Positions 33,200 to 44,673 of a DNA stretch of 64,000 nucleotides are shown in pieces; within the stretch, counting starts at the first letter, position 1; each line of letters begins with the position of its first letter. The DNA is from Chrysopilus asiliformis (Eukaryota > Arthropoda > Insecta > Diptera > Rhagionidae), in NCBI GenBank assembly GCA_964034945.1, contig OZ035960.1:75862585-75926584 (forward strand), written 5' to 3'. The translations under genes were made by a program, and so were the position numbers. The notes below the pieces were generated by a model. It ran no database searches. It was not told the origin of the DNA and saw only the letters and a program-made list of their open reading frames with translations.

Positions 33200-33400
33200 C
33201 CCCCCATAACACGGTCTATTTTTCAATATGCCTATTTTGGAACCAGGCCTATAACGAACTTCTATGCTAAATTAAAAGTCAATAGATTCAACCGTTTACA
33301 CGTGGCAGAGGAACAGATAGACTAACATACACTAACACATTTTTATACATTAATATCATTTGACGATTGGCACCTGGGAATTGTAGCTTTGCTTATATTT
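33200..33400 (+). repeat. 3' end of a degenerate mini-me-like repeat
   Basis: GACGATTGGCACCTGGGAAT and TAGCTTTGCTTAT match the 3' end of the divergent subfamily (compare 63733-63772). Confidence 0.5.
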
Positions 33401-33504
33401 AGATATGAGTTTAGGCACAAAGTGCACGGACACTGTCAGATGAACTCGCTTAACGTTTGACTTAAAAATATTTAAATTAAAATGGCTTGAAAAATATGTC
33501 TTAC

Positions 33505-33823
33505 GTCATTATTAGCAACTCGGCCCTTCATTTGCATTTCTTTCACTGGATTCGCAGGTCGATTGTTATTACTACTCTTATTTAAGTAATTATCGTTACT
33601 CAAAGGTTTTTTTTTCCACGAAGTGTCATTTCCAATACCCGTGGCCATCATTGGTGGTGGTGTCGGTGCAGCTCGCTTTTTGTATAATGAGTTCCTTCGA
33701 GATCCGGAGATTTCATATCCAACACCTTTGCCATACTGATTCTCATTATATTGATGATTGTCATAATTACTGCGTGCAGAGCGAGATTGTAAATAATATG
33801 TGTTTTCTTCATTATACATGCCA
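33505..33823 (-). CDS. ninaC: Myosin III (NINAC-like) exon F: low-complexity tail
   Basis: The acceptor is TTTACTTTAATTTCAG (AG at 33825-33824). The exon encodes an Asn/Tyr/Ser-rich, probably disordered tail: NEENTYYLQSRSARSNYDNH, then a basic patch SRRNSLYKKR, a short proline stretch APTPPPMM, then NKSSNNNRPANPVKEM. The donor is AATGAC|GTAAGA (GT at 33504-33503). Its 319 bases take one base to complete the codon left by exon E and leave in phase 0, matching exon G. Proline-rich and basic stretches in this position could bind SH3 or actin partners, but that is speculation. Confidence 0.8.
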
Positions 33824-33889
33824 CTGAAATTAAAGTAAAACATAACTTAAAACGCGCTTCAATTCAGCAATTCTTCTAGAACCTCATAC

Positions 33890-34287
33890 TTTTTTGCAAA
33901 CCTTGCATCTCTAATATATGACTGATTAGAAGTGATATCACTTTCATACATTTTGTCCCAGTTGGTTTGACAGGATTGCTCTTTTTTGTATGCATTGTAA
34001 GTTAGCAGATAGGATGTCAGTGAAGGTGGCTGTTGTAAAGGGAGGTCCCAGGGTTCTTCTTCTGCCGCATTTTTCGAACCAAAGTTTGCCAATGGATTTG
34101 CAGTTTCACACATAAACGATGTATCGAAATACGGAATTTCCTCTAAACGGAATGCAAGTTTCCTTAAAGGTAATGGCATGGATCCAAATTCCGCAGGATT
34201 GGTTTGTTTTGTATCTATTTTATCAATTGATAATGCATTTCCGGTTTGATGTAGAATGGCAACAACACGTTGATTATAGAGATGGAC
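33890..34287 (-). CDS. ninaC: Myosin III (NINAC-like) exon E: long-isoform tail
   Basis: The acceptor is TTTGTTTAATAG (AG at 34289-34288) in phase 0. Translation starts VHLYNQRVVAILHQTGNA and continues through LRKLAFRLEEIPYFDTSFMC and QPPSLTSYLLTYNAYKKE. It follows naturally from the HFSQQ end of exon D. The donor I chose is GCAAAAAA|GTATGAGG at 33889-33888, giving a 66-base intron. Reading through instead ends in a TGA about 30 bases later, which would be a third possible C-terminus. The tail is not a recognised catalytic domain; it corresponds to the class III tail that follows the IQ region. Confidence 0.8.
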
Positions 34288-34289
34288 CT

Positions 34290-35660
34290 ATTAAACAAAT
34301 TTTTTTGATAAATGCTTATTTCAATATTGAGCTAACACTACTTTACTAACACTTTTGGTGTATGACATACTTATAGATAGGGGTTGCATTACCGGTAAAC
34401 GGTTTATTTTAAAAAATACCGGTAATTTCGGTAATTTTTTTGTATTAGTCCAATTTTAAGAAATAAAAGCAAAAGTTGTGTTTTAATTTTCCAGCCTGAG
34501 CTTCAAAGGCGTTAAACGATTATTTAAATGCAATATGTTATAACTGTTAATAAAAACTTTGTGGAAATGTTACGTAAAAACTTTGTGGAAATGTTACATT
34601 AAAAATGAGCCAAAACAAGGCTCGAAACGTCAGGCTGAAAATTAAAACACAACTTCTGGTAATTTATTTTTTCTAAATGAAGACCTCGGTGCAAAAAGCG
34701 GTCATCCCCACTTTTTCAAATTTTTTAATTAAGTTATTATTAAACAACACCAGGTATTTGAAATTTCGTTTAGATTTCATTGAGACATGTGTACTAATAA
34801 TAGAAGTATTTAGCTGTTCGTACAAGATTCGAGTGGGTTCTGTGACATTTATATTATCAAAGCATTTAACCCAGTCGATATTTTTCAGAAATTAATTTTT
34901 TGAAAATAACTTTTATAAAAATTTAAGTACATGTAGTTCCTTATTTCTTTGGTTTGATGAAAATTCAATAGTATGGTGCGTGATGACTCTCGTTCGTTTC
35001 ACAAGATGCAACATTTTTTCTTGTTTTGGTCTATTATTTGTCAAAACATCTCTTCAGTTTCACCTCGGAAGTAATTCGAAGTGCAGTGCAGTTAAAAAAT
35101 GTTCCCCTAAGACTTCTTTTTAGCATCGTGATCTGCAGAAATCACTTGGTGTTGTCATTACATGTGGATTTTGGTGGTGTCAATCCTGGGTTATTTGGGA
35201 CAGCTTTTGTGAGTATGAAGTACAATTCTAGTGTGAATAGATTACGAAATGATGGTTGACAGCATGTCGGCCGAAATGAGTGAATTTCTAAAAAAGCGAG
35301 TCTTAATGACGTAAAGATCGAGCTTAGGTGCCTCAAAACTTCCTACATCAGGTGGAAAAGCGAGAGTGTGCGTGCGCTTGCAAGAATCTCTCGAAAAATC
35401 CAATCCGGAGTATATTATTGAAGGTTAATGCGATGTAGAGTCGGATGAAGCAGACGGCCATGGCAACGAAATCGAAGATGTGCACGATTAAGATGGAGAA
35501 ATCCAACGCCTTACAGAAGAAATCAAGAAAAAAAGGAGATATTGCACCTTAAAAATAGGTAGATGAACTAAGGATTTCTGTGGAAAGTAAAGGTAGGTAA
35601 ACACCGGCACCGTTTAGTCAAATACCGAAACTAGGCTGGAGCGTCGAGCTATCGGAATTT
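34290..35660. other. Start of the large myosin intron, unassigned
   Basis: GGGTTGCATTACCGGTAAACG at 34381-34401 looks like a hAT end but has no partner. 35280-35540 carries broken frames that may be an old transposon gene. Nothing further can be supported. Confidence 0.35.
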
Positions 35661-35669
35661 TTAATATTT

Positions 35670-36400
35670 TGAATTTTGACATCCCCTAGGGTTCAAAAGT
35701 TGTGGATAGGTCTCAGTATCTGTGGAAAATTTTAGGCCAATCTGCTAACATCTTAGCGATATGTCACATTGGCGAATCAGCTCCTGCAGCTGCCTGATCC
35801 CGTCATCAGTTGCACATGTAATCCAATGGCGCATGGCACACTGCAAGAAATGTGCAGCTGCGTGTTTAGGACATTTAAATAAAATAAAATGATAATTTTC
35901 AATATTTTTTTCGTCTGGCGGTAATAATTGTCATCAGTGGCACAGTCTATTAAGGTAGCATGGCCACTCTCTAGGTTATAGGCTCTCTACTTCATATAAC
36001 GTTGACTTTAAAATAATTACTGGTTGGCAAAGTTCTTCTTCCGAGTCCGACATTTTGACGTTCGAGGTCAGCTGATCCCAGTTCAGTGTGCCACATCAAC
36101 TGATCGAATCAGTTCCTGCAGCTGCGCGACCTGATGTCGGGATCAGGCAGCTTCAAGAGCTGATTTGCCAATGTGACATCTCCCTTAGGGTTCCACTTTT
36201 CAATTAAAAACTCCATTTTTTTTCTTAGAACGATTCCTAGTATTTTCGCATTGCTTCCTATATTTGGAAGGGCTGAACTGACCTCAATACCTAAGAATCT
36301 GACATTTGACATAGTTATAGGTTTGAGCTCAGCGCAGCCTTCAAAGTAAAAAAAAATATTTTTAAAATACAGCTTAAGATAAAAGGACGTAATAGCGTAT
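35670..36400 (+). repeat. Dispersed repeat family E, copy 1 (split by a MITE)
   Basis: CCTAGGGTTCAAAAGTTGTG, ATTTTAGGCCAATC, GGGTTCCACTTTTC and TTCTTAGAACGATTCCT match a second copy at 62385-62690 in the same order. The family is not identified. Confidence 0.65.
35757..36183. mobile_element. MITE inserted in repeat family E
   Basis: ATGTCACATTGGCGAATCAG and, inverted at the other end, ATGTCACATTGGCAAATCAG, continuing into GCTGCCTGATCCCG. CTTAG flanks both sides (35752-35756, 36184-36188). The uninterrupted copy at about 62500 confirms that this is an insertion. Confidence 0.75.
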
Positions 36401-36412
36401 GCGCGTGTTTCA

Positions 36413-36830
36413 ATTTTTATACTCTATTTGATATATCACATAGAAGTATATTAGATTTAATATACCGTTTGTAACGCATCGAACCAATCGTCGGACACAA
36501 AAATTAACTATACCAGTGACAGAGAATTTTGATTTCCCCATGTCCGTCCGTCTGTCCGTCCGTGAACACCACAACTTTCGTAAGGCTGGGGCTAGAGACT
36601 TGCAATTTTGTATATTTCCGTTTCTCGTAAATGGCTAGGCTAAGTTCTTCACTGGGCAAAATTGGACCATTCCTTCCCTCTTCCCCATACAAACGAAACA
36701 GTTTTTGACGATTTTCTCTAAAACGGTGAGTCGTTTGGAAAAAGTTATACTAATAAAATGTGTTTAGAATAGGATTTTACATACTGCTTCCCCCCTTTCC
36801 CATACAAATGGAATACTTTTTTCCACGATG
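36413..36830 (+). mobile_element. mini-me-like element, subfamily B
   Basis: It has the same plan as the main family (TTTTATAC start, TTTGTAACGC, GTCCGTCCGTCTGTCC tract, CTAGAGACTTG, TTTCTCGTAAATGGC, CAAACGAAACAG) but is much diverged. The minus-strand frame at 36504-36692 is a by-product. Confidence 0.65.
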
Positions 36831-36840
36831 AAGAGGTAGC

Positions 36841-37450
36841 TGTAGTGCGAAATCAATTTATTTACAAGCTTTTACTTAGCTTGTCTTCGTTTGTTTGTTT
36901 GTCTGTCTGTAGGAGTCAAATTTTGCAATTTAATTTTGATCCACTTTCACTCATATGTTTGACTTGAAATTTTGCACACATACGTAAGTCAGATGACAAT
37001 ACAATATTTTCGTCCTTGCAAGGATAAGCGAAAGTCCTGTAAGGATAACGTGATTATACTTTGTTAAGAAATCTGTAAAAATATTGTGATTCTCCTTTTT
37101 CTCAGATATTCTGGGAAAAAATCTATTCTGGAAGTTTTTGGAGTCACTGAGTTCGATTCTGGCATTAACAAATCCGTAAGATTAATGCAAGGTTCTGTAA
37201 GGATAACGAGATTTCAGGTTCTTGAAATTTCCCGGTGAAAATCTAATCTGGGGGTTTTGGGGATCGCTGAACCCGATTCTGATATTAAGAAATTTGTAAA
37301 GATAACGAAATGTCCTGCAAGGATAACGTGATTATTCTTTTCTCCTAATTATCCGTGAAAAATTCATTTGGGGGTTTTTGGGGTGCTGAATCTGATTTGG
37401 ATGTTAAGAAGTTCGTAAGGATGACGGAAAATCCTGTACTTATGAAAAAA
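36841..37450 (+). mobile_element. Ancient Helitron-like repeat block
   Basis: A GTTTGTTTGTTTGTCTGTCTG leader is followed by about four diverged monomers, each with GTCCTGTAAGGATAACG-, GGGGTTTTTGG- and GATTCTGA-type segments at about 120-base spacing. It is more diverged than H1-H5 and lacks identified ends. Confidence 0.6.
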
Positions 37451-37639
37451 AATTATTAAAAAGAATAAAATAAAAGAAAATAAAAAAAATTAAGAAATGC
37501 TTTTATTTAAAAAAAATGCATTGAAAAGGAAAAAATAATTTTCTGGTACAGTATATCGAAAATATAACTGAGATAAAAGCATGAAAAATAAAATAAAACA
37601 AATATTTATCTCGCTTTTATTTCTTTTATACAGTACAGG

Positions 37640-38040
37640 AAAAATATTAATTCTTTTTTAGTGCATTTTTTAAAACAAAGCTTTTAAAAAAAATATTTCT
37701 TTTGTTTTTTTTTAATATTTTTTTTCCGGCCAAGAAGTTAATTTGTGGAAATTTAAAAAATCTTGTTGGATTTTCAGCTGGCTCAAAATTCGATTTAATC
37801 TTAGGTATACGTCTTAAAGTGAGTTCTCGTATAGATTGTCTTTCATCAGTAAGCATGGCAAGTATTCTCAGAGTGTGCAAAGTATCCATTTCTTTGAATG
37901 ACAGGATCAATGATTTTCCGTACAGATTGGTCGAAGGATCTTGGTTTATTTATCGTGCTCCATAAATGCAAAAGCCCATGTCTGCAAGAGGGTTTGCTTT
38001 TAATTTCAAACCATACTGGCGCATACACTTGCATAACAAA
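37640..38040 (-). pseudogene. Unidentified transposon-type ORF, frameshifted copy 1
   Basis: One minus frame reads VYAPVWFEIKSKPSCRHGLL, HLWSTINKPR and IIDPVIQRNGYFAHSENTC. A second frame continues ILAMLTDERQSIRELTLRRI. A frameshift evidently separates the two halves. A related but more decayed copy lies at 62913-63200 (KCKSPCLQDTG, IIDPIFQRN-like). I recall similar motifs (QRNxYFAHxENxLLAMLxD) in uncharacterised repetitive insect proteins but cannot name the family. Confidence 0.45.
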
Positions 38041-38396
38041 CTCTGTTAATGTATTGCGTATGCACCGGCTGTAGAGACCATTACTAGAATACGTATCAAA
38101 ATGAAGTGGCCGAATTCTCTCAATATAAATAAATCACAAAAGAAAGTTTGAAATTACTTACAGTTCATCCGCGAAGAAAATTTGGATTTTTTCGATATGT
38201 ATTTTGTGATTAAATTATATCCATCGATGTATCGATGTATCAATGCATCGTTGATTTTTAATTAGCTAAAAAAGATAATTATGATTTATTTAAAAGAGAG
38301 AAAGTTCTAGTAAATTATGATGATAACAAAGATCAAAACTTCCGTTTTTTACAAATTATGTTGGAAATTCTGGGGACTCTAAAGTAAGAACCCTGC

Positions 38397-38970
38397 TCAA
38401 TTAAAACTGTAGCTCGAAAATTTGGACGAAGCCTTAGCGATACTCAAACTTTTTGTTGTTGTTTCCGATTGTGAGTTCTCCGATGATTTTAACAAAGATG
38501 ACCCATGAAGAATGTTGCAATTTAACATAAAGCCGGAAAAGAACATAAAACATAATATGCTGCTATGTTGCTGCACCAATTCGGGAATTTTCACCTCTTG
38601 AATTCTTTAGAAAATATTTCTCGTTCCAGGTGAACATCTGCACAGGCCATGGCTTCCGACTACCAACTGTGGTTAATTGTTCGACGTATAATTGATATCT
38701 TGCTGCACACGGAAACCAGGTTTCGTCTGTCCACAAAATGGCATCTGACAACAATGGACCAGGAAAACGTGGTCAAACCCGGATTTTACTCCTTCGAGGC
38801 GATTTTGCGGTACCTTAGAATAGCAAATTCTTTCGGAAAGAAATTGATGTGCGGCCAACACCTGAATTTTGCTCGTAAACTTCGAGAGATTTTTACCATG
38901 AATTCGCACTTCCGATGTAATCAAAAAATCGGGTTTTCACTTCCAAAAACGCAGAGAGGTGGCTAGACTC
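38397..38970 (-). pseudogene. Possible Tc1/mariner-type transposase relic
   Basis: The minus-strand frames contain AILWTDETWFPCA, similar to the first catalytic block (TDExxF) of mariner-like transposases, and upstream pieces such as FPKEFAILRYRKIA. The frames are broken and no inverted ends were found. This is a weak assignment. Confidence 0.3.
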
Positions 38971-39477
38971 GCTTTAGTGTCAAGATTTTCTTCGAATTTC
39001 CCACGGAGTTTTAATGCACTTAGCCACACTCTTATGTTTTTCTTTGAAACCCGAATTAAACTACACAAAACACATGGAATTAATAATTTGTCACAGGGAT
39101 ATTTTTAATGTCTAAAACTCAACTAAATAATTTAGCCGGTAAGAAAACAAATCATATTTACACTACTGCGTGGGAAAAATCTTAAATTTTCGGAAAAATT
39201 AATACACTGTGTAGAATTAAAAACTACGGGGAAATTTTATGACGACGAAAATCTTTTTTCGTCCCGCAGCTGCAAAAAAAGTGAACGGTGCAAATCTGTT
39301 AAACAATTCATACGAGTTCGATAACAGAATTGAATCGAATTAAAAAGAAATGAACTCTATACAAAGCGCTGGCCAAAGCAGGCTTAACAAAAGAGAAATA
39401 CCGTTCGAATCCTATCAAACTGTCATACCACAGAACGACGTGTCTAAACGATCACGAAACAATATGATTCTAAACGG

Positions 39478-39579
39478 AAATCGGCTAAACAGTATAGCAT
39501 CGGTGAATTGGTGGTAGTCAAAAAGGCTATTGCATCCGACGGCCAGAGTAGTGAGTTGGCACCTCATTATAAAGGTATA
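39478..39579 (+). pseudogene. LTR-retrotransposon integrase C-terminal relic
   Basis: The frame reads KSAKQYSIGELVVVKKAI and SSELAPHYKGI. YxxGxLVxVKK...KLxPxYxGPY is the usual integrase C-terminal motif of Ty3/gypsy-like elements. It is cut by the hAT element starting at 39595 and has stops upstream. Confidence 0.6.
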
Positions 39580-39594
39580 TAGATCAGGGTTGGG

Positions 39595-40245
39595 ACTTTA
39601 GTACATATGTACGAGATCTAGTACCTTTTTGACTCTTTTAGTACCCTAGTACCACGGCCCATGAATCTGGTACCTTTTCATGGTTCATATAAAAAATGAT
39701 TTTATCTGAATTTATAGCTCTCTTTAAAAAACCATCACATTTCTATGTATTAGAAAAAAAGTACTTTTTTAAATGATCCCGCCACAACTCTTTAATTAAA
39801 GAATACTGAATTCGTCTTATTAAGTGAGATATGAAAATCAATCGTAGGCCATGGAAATATGATTTATATTAGCAATAGCTCAAAATACTTCTCGAAATTT
39901 AAGTTTTTAGAAGGAGTTTATACAAAAATTTAACATTGAAATAAAAGCGAAAATTTAAAACAAATACATCTAGACAACTTTTATTGATTTGTTGGAGTTT
40001 TTCTAGAGTATTTTTTGACTGAGAACGGTTATATTTACAGCGCAAAAGTCAATCCATATGGGTTAAGGATTTTTTTTTCTAAAATTACGAGATTTAGATT
40101 TTTCTTGACTCCTATGTAATAACCATCAAAAAAACGATTTTGATTGCACGATAGTTAAAAAAAACTCTAGTACCACATTATCTAAATCTAGTACCATTTT
40201 TGGGAAAAAATAGTACCTTTTACACATCCTCAAGTCCCAACCCTG
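39595..40245. mobile_element. hAT-like MITE with TAGTACC motifs
   Basis: Ends CAGGGTTGGGACTTTAG and, reversed, CAGGGTTGGGACTTGAG. The 8-base flanks (ATATAGAT, TAACAGAT) agree at only 5 of 8 positions. TAGTACC/CTAGTACC motifs repeat at both ends. Confidence 0.7.
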
Positions 40246-40359
40246 TAACAGATTTCCAAGGAACATGCCGTATATTTTCATTCTACTTGTTCAAGCCAAT
40301 ATCACTTAACGGGAGAATGACGTCGAATGAACTCAGCAGAACAATAAACAGATGACTTA

Positions 40360-40500
40360 AGCCCGTAACAGATTGACCGGCAGTAGCAGTAACAGTGGCA
40401 GCAAAATGTTCTGATTGGCTGAAATCCGACATGTGGTCGGATTTCAGCCAATCAGAACATTTTGCTGCCACTGCTACTGCCGGTCAATCTGTTACGGGCT
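40360..40500. mobile_element. 141-base near-perfect hairpin element (TTA target)
   Basis: The arms begin AGCCCGTAACAGATTGACCG and pair almost along their full length of about 65-70 bases. The left arm carries six extra bases (AACAGT). TTA flanks both sides (40357-40359, 40501-40503), suggesting a PIF/Harbinger-type MITE. Confidence 0.8.
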
Positions 40501-40948
40501 TTACACACATGTGGCTTATGTGTCGAATGAGCGCATGCGCGAGTATAGACTTGCACGTACAGTATAAGCTGCGTGCTGAATCCACATAATTTTTTATATG
40601 TCCCACACAGTTTTTTATGAATTCCAAACACTTTCGTTTGGATTGGCTCCAAAGTGTGAAATTCGGCTATTTGCCCACACGTGTTTTGAAAGATGAGTTT
40701 TCTATGTATGTGTTTATGTTGGTGTGTATGCGTCAAATAGTATTGAACCAGTTAAAATTGCACGTTAGAATTTTAATTAGATTTTAGTAATTTTAATTAA
40801 TATCTCGATAGGTTTTATTATTTTTAATTTTTAGGTTTTCACTATTTTCAAGTTTTTAACAACTTTATTTTAAAGTTTTCTTCGGTTCTCCAAATTTTAT
40901 TAATTTTTAACATGATGTTAAATTCGATGTTTTATTTTTTTTATTTAA

Positions 40949-41247
40949 CCCTTTCGGTATTTTGATGCCATATGGCATCATGCTAAAAAATTTGAATTGT
41001 CTTATTATTTATTTATTTTCAACACTCTATTCTCATTCAGTGCACCATTAAGTGCATTTTTGACCCAATTTTGATTTTTTGAGTAAAAAGCTGGACCACA
41101 GTGGACGTATTTGAAAAAAATTAAAATTTTTAATTTTTTTTTTAAAATTTTTTTTTTTGTTTTAAATGAATACTAATAGCTTAAAAATCATTAATTTGTA
41201 TACAGAGCATTTTTAAAGCCCACAGAAAAAAACATGTACCGAAAGGG
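40949..41247. mobile_element. piggyBac-like MITE
   Basis: Inverted ends CCCTTTCGGTA are flanked on both sides by TTAA (40945-40948, 41248-41251), the piggyBac target. A small palindrome GATGCCATATGGCATC lies near the left end. Confidence 0.85.
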
Positions 41248-41352
41248 TTAAAACCCTTTCAGCAACAAACACTATTTTTATATTTTAATACTTTTAATAA
41301 ACCTTTTTTTCTAATTCGATTTCACTTGATTTAGCTGTAATCCCATTCTTCA

Positions 41353-43742
41353 TCTATATATATAAAAATGGAAGTTTGTTTGTTGGTTGGTTTGAGATTA
41401 CAAAACTCAAGAACTACTGGACCGATTTTTACGCGGTTTTTTGCAAAATGATCTGCGTTGCCAGGAGCAGGTTTTTAGCTATGCAGATTTTCAAAATTCA
41501 AAACGGAAGGTCCTGTAAGGATAATGAAAATATCCTTTTTCCCATTTTTCCCCGGAAAAATTTGCATTATAGGGTTTTTGGGGTCGCTGATCACGAATCC
41601 GGTATTAGATTTTCAAAATTCGAAACGGAAGGTCCTGTAAGGATAATGAAAATATCCTTTTTCCCATTTCTCCCCGGAAAAATTTGCATTATAGGGTTTT
41701 TGGGGTCGCTGATCACGAATCCGATATTAGATTTTCAAAATTCGAAACGAAAGGTCCTGTAAGGATAAATATCCTTTTTCCCGTTTTTCCTCGGAAAATC
41801 GGTATAAGGGGGTTTTTGGCGCGCTGATCACGAATCCGATATTAGATTTTCAAAATTCGAAACGAAAAGTCCTGTAAGGATAAATATCCTGTTTCCCGTT
41901 CTTCCTCGGAAAAATCTGTATAAGGGGGTTTTTGGGGGCGCTGATCACGAATCCGGTATTATATTTTCAAAATTCGAAACGGAAGGTCCTGTAAATATAA
42001 CGCAAATATCCTTTTTCCCATTTTTCTCCGGAAAAATTGCCATTATGGGGTTTTTGGGGTCGCTAATCACGAATCCGGTGTTGGAATTTCAAAATTCGAA
42101 ACGGAGGGTCCTGTAAGGATAAATATCCTTTTTCCCGTTCTTCCTCGGAAAAATCGGTATAAGGGGGTTTTTGGGGCGCTGATCACGAATCCGGTATTAG
42201 ATTTTCAAAATTCTAAACGGAAGGTCCTGTAAGGATAACGCAAATATCCTTTTTCCCGTTTTTCCTGGGAAAATTCGGCATAAGGTTTCCGGGGTCGCTG
42301 ACCGCGAATCCGGTGTTAGATTTTTAAAATTCGAAACGGAAAGTCCTGTAAGGATAACGCAAATATCGTTTTTCGCGTTTTTCCTGGGAAAAATCGGCAT
42401 AAGGTTTCCGGGGTCGCTGACCGCGAATCCGGTGTTAGATTTTTAAAATTCTAAATGGAAGGTCCTGAAAGGATAACGGAAATATCCTTTTTCCCGTTAT
42501 TCCCCGGGAAAATTGGCTTTATGTTTGGGATCGCTGATCACGAATCCGATTTTAGGTTTTTTAAATTTCGAAACGAAAAGTCCTGTAAGGATAAATATCC
42601 TCTTTCCGTTTTTCCTCGGAAAATCGGTATAAGGGGGTTTTTGGCGCGCTGATCACGAATCCGATATTAGATTTTCAAAATTCGAAACGAAAAGTCCTGT
42701 AAGGATAAATATCCTTTTTCCCGTTCTTCCTCGGAAAAATCTGTATAAGGGGGTTTTTGGGGGCGCTGATCACGAATCCGGTATTATATTTCCAAAATTC
42801 GAAAAGGAAGGTCCTGTAAGGATAATGAAAATATCCTTTTTCCCATTTTTCCCCGGAAAATGATCACGAATCCGGTGTTGGAATTTCAAAATTCTAACCG
42901 AAAAGTCCTGCAAGATTAACGCAAATGTCTTTTTTCCAATTTTTCTTGATGCAATTGCCACTAAGGGATTTTCGAGGTCTATGATCGCGAATCCGGTATT
43001 CGATTTTTCAAATGCTAAAGGGAAGGTCCTGTAAGGATAACGCAAATATCCTTTTTCCCATTTTCCCCCGGGAAAATTGCCATTATGAGGTTTTTGGGGT
43101 CGCTGATCACAAATCCGGTGTTGGAATTTCAAAATTCGAAACGGAAGGTCCTATAAGGATAACGCAAATATCCTTTTTCCATATTTTTCCCCGGAAAAAT
43201 TGCCATTATGGGGTTCTTGGGGTCGCTGATCACGAATCCGGTGTTGGAATTTCAAAGTTCGAAACGGAAAGACCTGTAAGGATAACGAAGTATCCTTCTC
43301 ATTTTATCCGAGAAAAAAATTGCATTATGGGGTTTTTGGGTTCGCTGATGACGGATCCGGTGTTAGATTTTCAAAACTCGAAACGGAAGGTCCTGTAAGG
43401 GTAATGAAAATATCCTTTTTCCCATTTTTCCCCGGAAAAATTGCATTAGGGGGTTTCTAAGCTCGCTGATCACAGCTCTGCAGTGGGATTTTTAAAAAGT
43501 CTAAACGGAAGGTCCTGTAAGGATAACGCAAATATCCTTTTTCCAATTTTTCTCGCAAAAACTGGCTTTAGGAGGTTTTCATGGTTGCTTATCACGAATC
43601 TGTTGTTGAAATTTATAAATTCGAAACGCAAGGTCCTGTAAGAATAATATTTTTTCCCAAAAGTTTTTAAATTATTTATGGTTTTTTTGCATTCTAAAAT
43701 TTATACAAAAAACTTTAAGCTGGCATTCGTAGGGTCTGCTAG
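41353..43742 (+). mobile_element. Helitron H2 with about 19 tandem 122-base monomers
   Basis: The 5' end TCTATATATATAAAAATGG follows an A. The leader has GTTTGTTTGTTGGTTGG and AACTACTGGACCGATTTTTA. The body is a tandem array of variants of one 122-base unit. The 3' end is GGTCTGCTAG followed by T, fitting the Helitron rule A|TC...CTAG|T. It is non-autonomous, with no Rep/helicase. All open frames are by-products of the array. Confidence 0.85.
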
Positions 43743-44040
43743 TATAAATATATTTATTCATTAAATTCGTAGTGTAGTAAATATTTGATTATCTTACCTT
43801 GTTTTTCTTTCACTTATAGTATTTCTTTTTTTCTTTGTTTATGTCATTAGGTACTATTCGTTTTTTTTATAAGTTTTGTAAATCCTTCTTACTTTCCATT
43901 TTGGGTACTTTACATCGACTTTCCAATGTCGTTGCCATAACCCCTTCGCCATTTTTCTCGGTAACACGTCATGAAGTGCCATTTAAGGGGATTAAAATGA
44001 AATTTTGAGGCTTAATTACACATGTATTGGGGTATACAAA
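43743..44040. other. AT-rich spacer
   Basis: No feature recognised. Confidence 0.5.
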
Positions 44041-44042
44041 TA

Positions 44043-44276
44043 CACCCATACCTCGATATACGGCCGAGATTGGTTCTAAAAATTTAGGCCGTATATCGAA
44101 ACACCGGAACATTCTTTTAGGAAAGTATTGCATTTATTGATCGCAGTGCATTTCAGTGTGATATTGTCCGATTTTTGACCGTTTATCGAATCAATGTGCA
44201 ACGTATTTCAAAACTGAGACGCAATTCAAAAAGCGGAAGGCCGTAAAACGAGGGGCCGTATATCGAGGTATGGGTG
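44043..44276. mobile_element. pogo/Tigger-like MITE
   Basis: Inverted ends CACCCATACCTCGATATACG (continuing GCC) are flanked by TA at 44041-44042 and 44277-44278. The CATACCTCG motif resembles Tigger ends. Confidence 0.8.
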
Positions 44277-44673
44277 TATTTTTTTTTTCAATTTTTGATA
44301 CAAAATGGCGCCGTGGCACTATATTACTTGAAAGTATGTTTTTCAAACTTGCGTTGTCAGAAACTCAGTCAATTTTAATCGGATTTACTTGAAATTTTAA
44401 CTGTAGCTTCTCAGATAGATTGTCTATGGAAGTCGTGGCACTATATTATAAAAAAATTTATAACTTTTTTGTCTCATTTGTATGTGAATGTACCATTTTT
44501 GACCGTTTTCCGACTTCCAAACTACAACGAAATTTCCGCCAGCTCGATATTGATTTTAGACCCATGGTTCCTTGGGACAAGTGTCTTAGAATTGCCCGTA
44601 GATTCTTTTTTTGCTATACCCTTTCCCCTATACCCGGCCTATACCCGGCCTAATATATATATATATATATATA

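Noticed and set aside
41376..43398. Many frames of 60-140 residues (KGRSCKDNANILFPIFPR-like)
   Set aside because: They track the 122-base Helitron monomer on both strands and recur in H1-H5; no start or domain logic supports real proteins.
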